Assembly (NCBI RefSeq): GCF_029626025.1
Contig: NZ_JARUBF010000001.1
Location: 248,001-312,000, forward strand
Direction: 5' to 3'
DNA: 64,000 nucleotides
From: Solwaraspora sp. WMMD406
GTDB lineage: Bacteria > Actinomycetota > Actinomycetes > Mycobacteriales > Micromonosporaceae
Made by a program: the position numbers and the translations under genes. Under the pieces are notes generated by a model that saw nothing but the letters and a program-made list of their open reading frames with translations, had not been told where the DNA came from and did no database searches. Below, in pieces: positions 50,501-54,380 of the stretch. Position 1 is the stretch's first letter. Every line of letters begins with the position of its first letter.

Positions 50501-53409
50501 TGGTGAGTGACGATCTTCGACCCGTCGAGGCGGCTGAGGGCGTAGTCGCTCAGGTCGCCCGGCATGCCCGCGTCGCGCCACTGCCGCTCCAGCTTGTAGA
50601 GCTGGTCGGACACGAGGGCGACCTCGCTGCACTTGCCGTGCCCCGCGCCGGTCCTGGTCCGCCCGGCGATCTGGTCGAGCACGGCCTGGGCCAGCGGGTG
50701 TACGGACGGTTGCGTCGCCGGGGTGGTGCTCTTGTCGGCGGTCATGCTGGTGTGGGTGGTGATTTCCCCGTCCGGGGTCATCAGCGCTCCACCGACGCCC
50801 GGTTTCCTGCCCCTGGAGATGTCACCGCCGACAGCGGCCTGGACGGCGTCGGCGAGGCTGCGGGACGCGTCGATGAGCGCCAGCTCGGCGTCCGGGCTGT
50901 TGGGGTCGCCCGGAACATCGACCGGGTCGAGTTGCCAACTGTGGGTGCCGTTGGCGGTCGGGCCGGTGGATCGGCGCAGCGTGTCCGGGTCGACTCCGCC
51001 GGCCGGGGTCGGCCGCCCGGCCGAGGTGTCGCCCGCATCGGACGGTGCCGGGCCGGCGGGGGTCGGGCCGGCGGGGGTCGGGCCGGCGGGTGCTCCGGTG
51101 TTCACTGGCACGACGCCGACCACCGGCGGGCCGGTCGTCACCGGCGATCCGCTGGTGACCGACCCTGCGGCGGTGTCGGCCGGCGGGGTCAGCGGCCCGG
51201 GTACGGCGGGTCCGAAGGTCACCGAACCGGCCGAGTTCGCGGCTGCCGGGTTGACGACCCGACCGCCGGCAGCTGGGGCGGTCGACGCTGGCGCGCTGGC
51301 CGGAATCGACGCGGCCGGAGTGGTCGCCGTAGCCGGAGTCGACGCGGCCGCAGTGGTCGCCGTTGCGGGATTCACCGGCCCGGCAGCCGCAGCAGGAGCC
51401 GCCGCAGGGGTGCTGGTCGCGGGTCCGATAGGCACCGCCGCAGGCGCGGCCGGTGCCGACGTGGTGGGCGCGGCGGCCGCGACCGGCGGCGGGTTCGTCG
51501 CGGCCGGGGTCACGATCCCCGGCGGTACGCCCGCCGGAGCGACCACCGGATCGGCCACAGCGCTGTCCAGATCCGTCTGCCGTACGGCGACCGGTACGGC
51601 ACGCTCCGAAGAAGAGGCGTCCGCCATCGCCGCGTCGGCGCTGTCGTCGCGCTGATCGGCACCCGTCTCCACCCCCGGCCGCTGACCAGACGTACCGTCG
51701 CCGCCGATCTCCGGCCCGGTCGTCGCCGCAGGTCCGGCCGCGAACCCGTCCGAGGCCGCGACCGGGTCCGAGGGGGCGACCGATCCCGAGGCCGCAACTG
51801 GATCCGGCACCGTCACCGACTCGGGCACGGAGACCGGGTCCGACGGTGTCATCGTGCCGGACGCGGTGCCGGCAGGTGGTGCCGCGCCGTCGGGTGTGGT
51901 CCCCGCAGCGGGTGGCGCCACCTCATCCGGGGCGGTGACGGCGCTGGGGGCGGCTGGCGGAGGGACCTGCACCGAACCGGAACCGGTCGACGGTGCGGTG
52001 CTCACCTGACCGTTCGCGCTCTCGGTCTCGCTCGTGGCGCCGGGCCCCGCCGGGGTGCCGGCCGGAGCGGAGGTCGAGGTGTCGGATGCGGCACCGGAGT
52101 CCGGGCCGGCTCCCGTGTCCGGGCCGGCACCAGCAGCGGTGTTGCCGCCGGCACCGTTCGGCGTACCGGTTCCACCAGCGGCGCCGCTGCCATTCGGCGT
52201 ACCGGTTCCGGCGTCACCGCCCTGACCTTGGCCGAGTCCGCCCAGATCCGCCGTACCGACCGGGCCCGGCGTCGGGCCACCGAGACCGGCACCGCCGGAG
52301 CCTGGCGCGTTGACGCCCAGGTCCGCACCAAGCTGGTTGGTCAGACCGGCCATGCCGCCGCCGACCGAGGCGCCGGCCATGGTGAGGCCGCCCCGGCCGG
52401 CACCACTGGTGAACCCGCCGAGCACACCCTGCCAGCCCGGATTGGTCCACTGCTGGTTGACCGCGAGGTTCGCCGCGACGCTCGCCGCCGGTGACACGAT
52501 GGCGTTCTGCAGTCCGGCACCGACCGATCGTCCACCCCAGCGGACCACCCCGGCACCCGGGAAGCTGAACGTGGACGGATTGAACCGGACCGGGACCCTG
52601 GGGGCGACCGTGTTGCGCATCCACCGGTTGCCGGCGACCCCGAGCACCCCGCCGAACGCGCCGCCGACCCCGGCGGTCGCGGTCCGCCGCAGATCCCACT
52701 CGGAACGGGACCCGGTCTGCATCTGGTACGCCTGGGCACCCACGTCGATGATCAGCTCTTCACCGATCTCCTGGGTGAGCTCGATCGCCACCCGCCGGGC
52801 CAGCCGCTCGGTGCCGGCCCGGGTCACCTGCGTCACGGCCTGCCGGCCGGCGTTCTGGATCATCGCCCGCAGGCCGGCCCGGGTGAACATCTGACGGCCG
52901 AGTTGGGCGAGCAGCCGCCGGAAGGCGACCGTCACGGCCTGACGGCCGGCGGCGAGGATGCCCGGGATGGTGCCGGCGGAGACACCACCGAGCCAGGCCA
53001 TCAGCAGCGCCACGAAGACCGCGATGACGGTGACGATCACTGCGATGAGGACGGTCAGTTTGGCGTACTCGATCTCCAAGGCGGCGTTGTCGCAGCTGGC
53101 GGCGAACGACGCCGCTGCTTCCTGGATCACCGGCAGGCCGGTGTTGCGTCCCGCGCCGTAGGTGCTCCACGCCGTCTGGAACGCCTGGCCGGCGTCGCCG
53201 CCGAGGTTCTGCAGCACCACCATGGCGGCATGGTCGCCGTCGACGACGGCGTCGGTCAGCGCCTCGGCCAGCTCGGTCCAGGCCGCGGCGAGCTCCCGCA
53301 TCTTGTCCTCGTCACCGCTGGGCCACGCCTCGCCGGCGCTGACCCAGCAGATGGCGTCCCACACCCAGCCGTACTCGCCGAGGGTGGCCTTGGGATTGGC
53401 GATCGCCAA
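39244..53409 (-). CDS. 14.2-kb open frame: T7SS-type polymorphic toxin with multiple toxin modules
   Basis: 4721 codons without a stop from TTG 53409 (GAGAGG eight bases upstream). The head (1-115) is WXG-like, with a membrane helix near 117-147 and helical region to 380. A Pro/Ala/Ser linker (380-830) leads to a YwqJ-like deaminase near 920-995 (GHGKCSEVALVSDQ; PPCASCAEFL), Tox-PL 1 near 1070-1225 (LVNDGGHQVSGRATNC; GSHTWNAVN), and a RelA/SpoT-like domain near 1310-1475. After that the frame continues through regions where the true coding signal is in other frames: five immunity-type genes and one antisense LRR gene. Tox-PL 2-4, a flavoprotein-like module and a calpain-like module return in the same frame. 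The first ~1560 residues are confidently one protein. Whether the rest is translated as one chain is open. Confidence 0.6.
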   Translation of the reverse strand: MAIANPKATLGEYGWVWDAICWVSAGEAWPSGDEDKMRELAAAWTELAEALTDAVVDGDHAAMVVLQNLGGDAGQAFQTAWSTYGAGRNTGLPVIQEAAASFAASCDNAALEIEYAKLTVLIAVIVTVIAVFVALLMAWLGGVSAGTIPGILAAGRQAVTVAFRRLLAQLGRQMFTRAGLRAMIQNAGRQAVTQVTRAGTERLARRVAIELTQEIGEELIIDVGAQAYQMQTGSRSEWDLRRTATAGVGGAFGGVLGVAGNRWMRNTVAPRVPVRFNPSTFSFPGAGVVRWGGRSVGAGLQNAIVSPAASVAANLAVNQQWTNPGWQGVLGGFTSGAGRGGLTMAGASVGGGMAGLTNQLGADLGVNAPGSGGAGLGGPTPGPVGTADLGGLGQGQGGDAGTGTPNGSGAAGGTGTPNGAGGNTAAGAGPDTGAGPDSGAASDTSTSAPAGTPAGPGATSETESANGQVSTAPSTGSGSVQVPPPAAPSAVTAPDEVAPPAAGTTPDGAAPPAGTASGTMTPSDPVSVPESVTVPDPVAASGSVAPSDPVAASDGFAAGPAATTGPEIGGDGTSGQRPGVETGADQRDDSADAAMADASSSERAVPVAVRQTDLDSAVADPVVAPAGVPPGIVTPAATNPPPVAAAAPTTSAPAAPAAVPIGPATSTPAAAPAAAAGPVNPATATTAAASTPATATTPAASIPASAPASTAPAAGGRVVNPAAANSAGSVTFGPAVPGPLTPPADTAAGSVTSGSPVTTGPPVVGVVPVNTGAPAGPTPAGPTPAGPAPSDAGDTSAGRPTPAGGVDPDTLRRSTGPTANGTHSWQLDPVDVPGDPNSPDAELALIDASRSLADAVQAAVGGDISRGRKPGVGGALMTPDGEITTHTSMTADKSTTPATQPSVHPLAQAVLDQIAGRTRTGAGHGKCSEVALVSDQLYKLERQWRDAGMPGDLSDYALSRLDGSKIVTHQIGRAVSGGVEYRQGSYRPPCASCAEFLPALNVEPVADPGRTGDVPTTPPTEPGALGNGRPLTDTRPYGQPQGVVPPSATDQQALADAVPQDPDGRPQRHPDPRTGSWAGLVNDGGHQVSGRATNCGDVGLSVLSTWYGDPQVAASVADPNGPEGNNTRRQEQWLGATYAHQGTGLSGLDAIADQLRRAGPGAAAVIITSWTAAVGGGSHTWNAVNHNGDIVWIDAQTRTVSDTGPIHTTAVDGVWSIVLDADGNPIVPGPATATTTPATTTAANTGPTDATGPTDATGPTDATGPTDATGPTDPAASDPVGSEPAYLDGLTEQDRSTLLAALAAAQVDADAILAELDAVGGRITAELGLTGTDTLTPVGTEHRVKGAESMARKFTAEFAPVGYDMSQALDEVNDLVRFSVRGPETEAYGPAVLGVLDALVADGHQVTDVKNFWAPGNRFFGLNVTLVAPNGRTYELQFPTATSYRIGHQTHVLYERMRDPAYSAADRMHALLDILATNKVEGAAGAMPGGMAQLVERFGVPKNTSFATWISSADRLPLRQEYAAWLAEQGRDFRDVLAERGLDLSDLPGFDPDLLGRADGPPDVPLLPAAPPERSGSPAGERDRGGARDRADAGGDLGPADVEVGLPTGRGGDVPVRHAGPGADPAGRPGDGGIGDPSLHDGAAAERGGTDPDLPGGDPALTTRSDDAASSPAADPSPPTETTAGQRPDRDETTVTDGRTDVPVLPAVPPDRPDGDAGERDSAGGPPRADPGGDLGPSDGPVELPTGRGGVDPVRESGTPHLPPDRPGDGGIGDPSLHDGAAAERGGTDPDLPGGRPDLRGSRPPLGDTRTIGPTKLAPLEDARHRAAVVESLSSGDGFVAGANPSTHPYGTLVNDGGPTQPGRGNNCLDSSLAALSGFLGRPEVSLPRWPDPAGGGGIDRQSGESDGSLRAAAWIGGEWLGTPPDLPQSPELRSPLVAAAYAELHQEIAAAGPGAAALVIAEWMKVNPVTGAPVTDAEGNSMPAGSHAFVVVYPYDADGPVWWDPQQGRTWSQPPTDYVRGSRGLWSMALPEQGRDINDRGDDRGRGPRADQSAPGQRESDRDVSVRVRLAGPGGPVEPGTARRDAHRSGELHRGPDGRGDRPAEPAGDGGGRGVRDGAAGGSDVGSAGVAGAGLATPVGAGSANAAGLSGPRPVGPLELAPLEEVGFQADVESVLWSGEGFVVGADPSSHPFGGLVNDGGPSQPGRGNNCMDCSLAGLSTFLGRPMVSLPRWADRLPDGSIDRQTGESHGIDRAEAWLGGQWVAPPADIPGPPPQRAVAVARQYADLQARVAAAGPGSAALVVADWLSLDQRTGQVEVDAAGNAVADGSHAFTIVYPYGADGPVWWDPQDGRTWTAPPAHIVAATHTLWSMDAPSATEGTRIDPGRSAGVDPAAGRHAESDGAARVRVRLAGPGDPDVAAAGPGDARGPGELHHRSGRDGDGAGESARTGDDQPVFDGAAGGSDVGSAGVAGAGLATPVGAGSANAAGLSGPRPVGPLELAPLEEVGFQADVESVLWSGEGFVVGADPSSHPFGGLVNDGGPSRPGRGNNCMDCSLAGLSTFLGRPMVSLPRWADRLPDGSIDRLTGESDGVGRAEAWLGGEWVAPPADLPGDPQRRSVAVARQYADLQARVAAGGPGSAALVVADWLSFDGTSRRLLLDANGEVQPAGSHAFVIVYPYGADGPVWWDPQYGTTSTRPPADYVAATHALWSMDAPSAAGGINGDPGRSAGADPAAGRHAESDGAARVRVRLGGEGDPVRAGADAGDGAGPGQLGDRSQRGGDRAPEHAAVGDQGGVRGGAAGGPDSGPPGLAADGRPGPEGPVTPDGPDGPDLRSAAAGTVFGGALADADPGVAAAAVREALTVGLLPAGAVADPDTGTVTLDPATAPDAASGPDRAATLLTVTVTVVPVPSDVAVAPVASVAVDADRATVRVSDRASADHVRRAVAAALAEVDAIARERADGMRTDATTALAEGARPEGDGQRHLTARDMGRLAELRTVAHQLRDAGAGRHADPAQVAQLHADAISLLISSGLLEQDPPHSVWAKKPNVPLVGPAAADARLDVVRDQLGPAFADLSGLLDVARDTPGLVERVRAAQAEVRAEARQWARQAAAARDQADVALTERVDAVLDAEPGHVFERLVIGGGWAATADFATLGAPPDTGVGVPPVMVVSQGHDPWADRQDLLMGQVPSELEIPGLSFQPADFADQGTQFARSSDFAAAVGAGRAYTGMPSYQGVATAITPRPAGDAAAAAGWPAGANYRVTVGGRDFYTTTVDIAAGPGPARVPAAPEETSGRYVDPATGFQVDRSGSVPVFRDRSGAVVDPAALPESVRTVLGGTRPIRADLPLLADTDGRLTDPLLVDPGSGYAVDSTTGQPYGPDGRPVEVAALPADVARRLGFDAVGRFDAVGRFDADGRLGDPRSDRRRVDFGGQNLADAYRAGDRVLVFGAGASGAWDVEQAAASPAATIDWSARRVPLLPENRTGDPARDAELELTSSFAGGYNRRNTVPGLGAYDVAAADPRIDQTLRTIVSARHTVNGTFLVEFDDGTRQEYDRVVFSIGLAPEYPGGVAALAGSLKLRPLHGPPALDRSTSDVVGLTDQSGQLRVLGAAAVARQLGRSLGRFKDYLESQFSNQAAALPDDSYKIPPSIRFHAQRIAEANRNPTPPRSHRPEIDEPTPPGDGGVEPGQRPVRGGDPLGDSRNVDVDRVLPADGVEALTVGDQLGVVTREVDESQVRQNPRGEFGEQFGTDRGDTAVGQPQPAEPPQVRRGQQDAQPVVADRVAVQSEAGESGQQRARRDRTDQVRADVGEQDVADRNPAVDLRAPVEEVGTGKLDQLGEATPYPAVVDEPGDVRAESGFESDRESVHPPGQLGRARGAGDPGPVVFELESDQLGMVSVGGFDGVGVAQPQVHVVGVGDDGGVEVADSRAVTGAAAVTDAGAGHDSSVSTPPPQPPLAEPRELSELRDLTTRYSVAGGDATRLALRAEIAVRAQALGLVDGTADAYARWAQLPPDVANDLLRLTVPAITPDSVLAILGADPTTLSEPQRAQQRDHWDRLVHDGHVPAAPQLTERLQRLAVDAEHGQRSLPYLPVSAGQVIGLRPDQLDAVRAVDPALAERVARDGVYVDLSGQPDLTPYALAGAPQVNVGGVHPGSDLATEAGRRALLAEDTRRAYATIVGAYGDSPAVTRILGTHGFHYVAGTRSMVLVPDALTQALRDLAPTAPPALGVATSAAEGGPVAVTATETHVYADRATLPESASDQSIEYGRPVDPHSGAPVPLWGGLPRREQVQQGRLGDCGLLASVGAVAGHQPQAIGALMHPNPDGTVDVLLHESSLPGGHTTPTGRRLRITVTPDVPVRGAPPPRAAYADQAGVGAAWVSILEKALAAVDRTWGAARQVHWQQQWQGWQGRSDPHQAAPLGYARMDPGSTPDLWAELLTQLTGEPARTGRFPTAPGSEPVVEATVARLLARGNPVIASTRSPDSYQHLPYGMPPYDLRAGHAYEVVAARDGHIWLRNPWNHSHPQPMPVRAFLDLMSDGYAHLDRTPVVPPPPPVPAVPRQASRTGGRAVFQGRAAVDGRTLVDARVGASAGVAAAGLAAASAPGRTVLDRRDGYLVYYVDRGPAGELVQLLAVELGPDGQQRSITWVAGSVPPDAGGMSPSSPSPSAGTAGVVPPPAAGAGRAPVSRAEAERAARSELGFELPDEPTLHEMLGG
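41566..42393 (+). CDS. TIGR02996-domain/leucine-rich repeat protein
   Basis: 275 residues from ATG 41566. The N-terminus is the repeat-companion domain TIGR02996 (LYAAIIADPDDMDLRLRYAD then DHAELIRLQLEYDRA). LRR-like segments follow: LTSLGLDGNPIGDDGLRVLL, LRRLRWLGLANCGITTVGAE, LPDLRFVDFARNDAEL. It is the only plus-strand gene inside the toxin array and its good family match shows that the opposite minus-strand frame here is not real coding. TACGCT about 10 bases upstream may be a -10 box of a leaderless transcript. Function is unknown; LRR-companion proteins often accompany variable surface or conflict loci. Confidence 0.85.
   Translation: MPSASIGDSSRASDSPAVRDLYAAIIADPDDMDLRLRYADAVEPTDGDHAELIRLQLEYDRARIAGTPSAPELSRRMHGLAVRLEPRLCADIAGLVDDCGVRRGFPELIELPGADFLDRGAEIYRRVPVRHVLLTDVGPDLVGAIAASPLLARLTSLGLDGNPIGDDGLRVLLASPHLRRLRWLGLANCGITTVGAELFAELAPRVLPDLRFVDFARNDAELVPHGEGFDAVGGQDPIDVYVPAIAERITAAHGPLPWLDPAIAWRGGFVDFGAV
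42400..44933 (-). other. flavoprotein/NAD(P)-binding-like module of the toxin array
   Basis: In the giant frame an Ala-rich helical region (VRRAVAAALAEVDAIARERA) is followed by a dinucleotide-binding motif VIGGGWAATADFATL, later VLVFGAGASGAWDVEQAA as a second Rossmann-type loop, and YDRVVFSIGLAPE, typical of FAD/NAD(P)-linked oxidoreductases. The C-terminus runs into the antisense LRR gene without a stop. Such a redox module is unusual in a toxin array; it could be a toxin tip that oxidises NAD(P)H or a displaced gene fragment. Confidence 0.6.
44934..45236 (-). CDS. Imm35-like immunity protein for Tox-PL 4
   Basis: 100 residues from GTG 45236, with GGAGGG upstream. TRDEAQELIQRLVGTPNQMA, then LHEFEFGWVAREIL, GSWVIDHSGVVTAHRSMPPS and EEYAAARRAGR. 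The pattern (helix, hEfefGW, a VID...G strand, then a Y...R helix) is the Imm35/YrhB-like type that accompanies papain-fold toxins. It lies in another frame than the giant ORF. Close paralogue of the genes at 45978 and 47001. Extends a few residues past the usual tail (DDPDPRGR). Confidence 0.75.
   Translation of the reverse strand: MTRDEAQELIQRLVGTPNQMALHEFEFGWVAREILSGREQTQGMGLGQGSWVIDHSGVVTAHRSMPPSVIKEEYAAARRAGRTAGRQVWPPTDDPDPRGR
45240..45950 (-). other. Tox-PL (papain-fold glutamine deamidase) module 4
   Basis: FGGLVNDGGPSRPGRGNNCM carries the catalytic Cys; GSHAFVIVYPYGADGPVWWD carries the His and the following Asp. The linker VGPLELAPLEEVGFQADVES introduces it. No start or stop of its own in this frame. 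The 3' half is part of a 385-base direct repeat shared with module 3. Confidence 0.8.
45651..46035. repeat. 385-base direct repeat, copy A (copy B at 46674-47058)
   Basis: The two copies, 1023 bases apart, differ at one base that I could find (GGCCGGG versus GGCTGGG). They cover the linker and N-terminal half of Tox-PL modules 4 and 3 and the end of the neighbouring immunity genes. Recombination between them would delete exactly one toxin-immunity cassette. Confidence 0.85.
45978..46259 (-). CDS. Imm35-like immunity protein for Tox-PL 3
   Basis: 93 residues from TTG 46259, with AAGGGA and AGGA upstream. TRDEAQELIQRLVGTPNQMA then LHEFEFGWLAQEIL, GSYIIDRDGTVTAQGSLPVP and RAGRMSGRQVWPVPD. The first 40 residues are nearly identical to the paralogue at 44934; the middle differs, as expected of immunity proteins matched to different toxins. 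Different frame from the giant ORF. Ends within the direct repeat. Confidence 0.78.
   Translation of the reverse strand: MTRDEAQELIQRLVGTPNQMALHEFEFGWLAQEILTSPQRDQGMHVGLGSYIIDRDGTVTAQGSLPVPVTINQYSTARRAGRMSGRQVWPVPD
46263..46975 (-). other. Tox-PL (papain-fold glutamine deamidase) module 3
   Basis: Same architecture as module 4: LVNDGGPSQPGRGNNCMD, GLSTFLGRPMVSLPRWAD, GSHAFTIVYPYGADGPVWWD then QDGRTW. In giant frame, no stop before the immunity gene. Differences from module 4 are concentrated in the middle. Confidence 0.8.
46674..47058. repeat. 385-base direct repeat, copy B
   Basis: Partner of 45651-46035. See that entry for extent and the single mismatch. Confidence 0.85.
47001..47294 (-). 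CDS. Imm35-like immunity protein for Tox-PL 2
   Basis: 97 residues from ATG 47294, preceded by GGGAGG. MTEDEARALISRLLGSGNPI, MYPFEFGWLVQEDL, GSFIVDLTGVVTAQPSLPAT and EEYVTARRAGRMSGRQVWPV. Same family as the two others but more divergent in its first half. Shares its last 15 or so codons with the paralogue at 45978, because they lie in the direct repeat. Confidence 0.78.
   Translation of the reverse strand: MTGEMTEDEARALISRLLGSGNPIEMYPFEFGWLVQEDLSSQERRDGMHIGQGSFIVDLTGVVTAQPSLPATVVVEEYVTARRAGRMSGRQVWPVPD
47298..47990 (-). other. Tox-PL (papain-fold glutamine deamidase) module 2
   Basis: YGTLVNDGGPTQPGRGNNCL with catalytic Cys, AALSGFLGRPEVSLPRWPD, and GSHAFVVVYPYDADGPVWWD. Linker IGPTKLAPLEDARHRAAVVE. 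More diverged than modules 3 and 4 are from one another, so it is an older copy. Confidence 0.8.
48012..48320 (-). CDS. probable immunity protein b (tandem duplicate)
   Basis: 102 residues, soluble. YYLLYRLIDQTETPVNVIAL, TRAVIWDRRTDRWNFRPDVA, and a C-terminal DRATAESVTRHFTTVPLPNE that is identical with the gene at 48426. Start at ATG 48320 or 48308; no strong ribosome site at either. It lies right after the RelA/SpoT-like toxin domain and a paralogue, so is presumably immunity against that toxin or a lost variant. Family not recognised. Confidence 0.68.
   Translation of the reverse strand: MGEPMFQYYLLYRLIDQTETPVNVIALADLPGPTRAVIWDRRTDRWNFRPDVAVSILYANQERHTFRRIDRATAESVTRHFTTVPLPNEAELTRICQAAGQT
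48025..48115. repeat. 91-base direct repeat (second copy 48439-48529)
   Basis: The 3' ends of the two tandem 102-residue genes are identical over 91 bases, 414 bases apart, while their 5' halves differ. This suggests recent duplication with diversification or gene conversion at the 3' end. Confidence 0.82.
48426..48734 (-). CDS. probable immunity protein a for the RelA/SpoT-like toxin
   Basis: 102 residues from ATG 48734, with GGGAGAG five bases upstream. HYYLLHRPNDPDRQPVNVIA, TQAVIWDRPTSRWGFRPDVA, then the shared DRATAESVTRHFTTVPLPNE tail. It begins where the recognisable RelA/SpoT-like module ends (PGFDPDLL in the giant frame), in another frame. Position, size and duplication are those of immunity genes; the family is unknown to me. 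Confidence 0.72.
   Translation of the reverse strand: MDPLTFHYYLLHRPNDPDRQPVNVIAVARGTGPTQAVIWDRPTSRWGFRPDVAATFLYATPDREQTQLVDRATAESVTRHFTTVPLPNEAELTRICQAATQR
48439..48529. repeat. 91-base direct repeat, second copy
   Basis: Partner of 48025-48115. Confidence 0.82.
48960..49480 (-). other. RelA/SpoT-like (ToxSAS-like) toxin module
   Basis: In the giant frame: EHRVKGAESMARKFTAEF, then DEVNDLVRFSVRGPETEAYG, NFWAPGNRFFGLNVTLVAP with RTYELQFPTATSYRIGHQTH. This follows the RelA/SpoT synthetase order: basic helix, D-x-x-R strand, G-Y/F-x-G-x-N loop, E-x-Q-F-x-T strand, then a His helix. Such domains act as toxins by pyrophosphorylating nucleotides or tRNA. Call is by pattern only. Confidence 0.65.
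49595..49678. repeat. 18-base tandem repeat, about 4.7 copies
   Basis: Unit GTCGGCCCGGTGGCGTCA, coding for GPTDAT in the linker between Tox-PL 1 and the RelA/SpoT-like module. Copies are identical, so number probably varies between strains. Confidence 0.85.
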
Positions 53410-53422
53410 CTCGCGCGCCTCT

Positions 53423-53800
53423 CTACCCCGGGAGGTCCCCTTGGCTGCGGGCGGTCGTCTCGTCGCCGCCGCCGAACCAGGTGGCCACGGCCTCGTCGAC
53501 GTCGACCGTACCGTCGACGACCTCCACGACGGACGGCCCGAGCTGATGCATCCACGTCACGAGCTCACCGCCGCTTTTCATGGTGGCGCCCACCGGGGCG
53601 TCCTCGCCTTCGGCGAGGTAGTGCTCGTTGAAGGCCCGGCCCGGCTCGTCGTCGCCCCAGGGCGTTTCGCTGTTGAGGCTGTTGATGGTGCCGGCCAGCC
53701 GCTCCCAACGGGCCGCCAGGTCGTCACCGACGCCGGTGAGTTCGACCCCTCCGGTGCGGGCCGCGCCCGGGTTGAGAGCGGTCTCGTTAGGTTCGGTCAC
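53423..53800 (-). CDS. WXG-like (ESAT-6 superfamily) protein next to the toxin gene
   Basis: 125 residues from GTG 53800, which overlaps the upstream TGA (GTGA). ARWERLAGTINSLNSETPWG then FNEHYLAEGEDAPVG resembles the helical hairpin of WXG100-like proteins with extra N- and C-terminal tails. It ends 13 bases before the toxin start and is likely its secretion partner, forming a heterodimer with the toxin head. The exact WXG is not conserved, so the call is moderate. Confidence 0.7.
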   Translation of the reverse strand: MTEPNETALNPGAARTGGVELTGVGDDLAARWERLAGTINSLNSETPWGDDEPGRAFNEHYLAEGEDAPVGATMKSGGELVTWMHQLGPSVVEVVDGTVDVDEAVATWFGGGDETTARSQGDLPG

Positions 53801-54189
53801 GTCCGATCATCTCCCGGTAGGTCCGCGTCGAGCTGACGAAAGATGCCCTCCAGGTCGTGATCCATGTGTGCCTGGAACTGGGCGTCGGGAAGCAACGGCC
53901 GGCACAGCTCCTCGACCTGCGCCATCGCCTTGTCGGTCGCCCGCCGGATCGTCTCGGTCACGGTGGCGGACAGTTCCTTCGAGTTGGGACGCCGGTAGAT
54001 CCTCGGATCGAACTCGACCTTGATCACCTGCCCGCGCGGCCCGACCGTGGCCGTGACCAGCCCGTCGTCGGAGGTGACCGTGGCCGACACCGACCTGAGC
54101 TTCTGCTGCAACTCGCCGACTCCGGAACGCATCCGCTCGAACTGCGCCATCAGCTCGTCGGCCCGGGCCCGCAACGACTGCGTGTCCAC
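53797..54189 (-). CDS. YbaB/EbfC-family (EspL-like) protein
   Basis: 130 residues from GTG 54189, with GGGGAGGAC upstream. LRARADELMAQFERMRSGVG is the N-terminal helix; VTATVGPRGQVIKVEFDPRI is the YbaB beta sheet; the C-terminal helix follows (TETIRRATDKAMAQVEELC). YbaB-like proteins occur in ESX loci, EspL of ESX-1 being the best known, where they assist secretion of particular substrates. Here it is co-expressed with the WXG-like protein and toxin. It is divergent from mycP; the 190-base gap between them probably holds both promoters. Confidence 0.88.
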   Translation of the reverse strand: MDTQSLRARADELMAQFERMRSGVGELQQKLRSVSATVTSDDGLVTATVGPRGQVIKVEFDPRIYRRPNSKELSATVTETIRRATDKAMAQVEELCRPLLPDAQFQAHMDHDLEGIFRQLDADLPGDDRT

Positions 54190-54380
54190 GATGTCCTCCC
54201 CGGAGCCGCCTCGCCGCCAGCACACGTACGGTCGAGTGATACTCGTCGACCAGGTATCGCCTCGACGATACTGAACACCCGCCATCGCCACGAGCCCGTA
54301 GGCCGCCGACAGCCACGCCGGCCAGGGTGTGACGGCCCTCGTTAGGATGCGACGACCGCGCGGCGGCAAGGAGGTACGCC

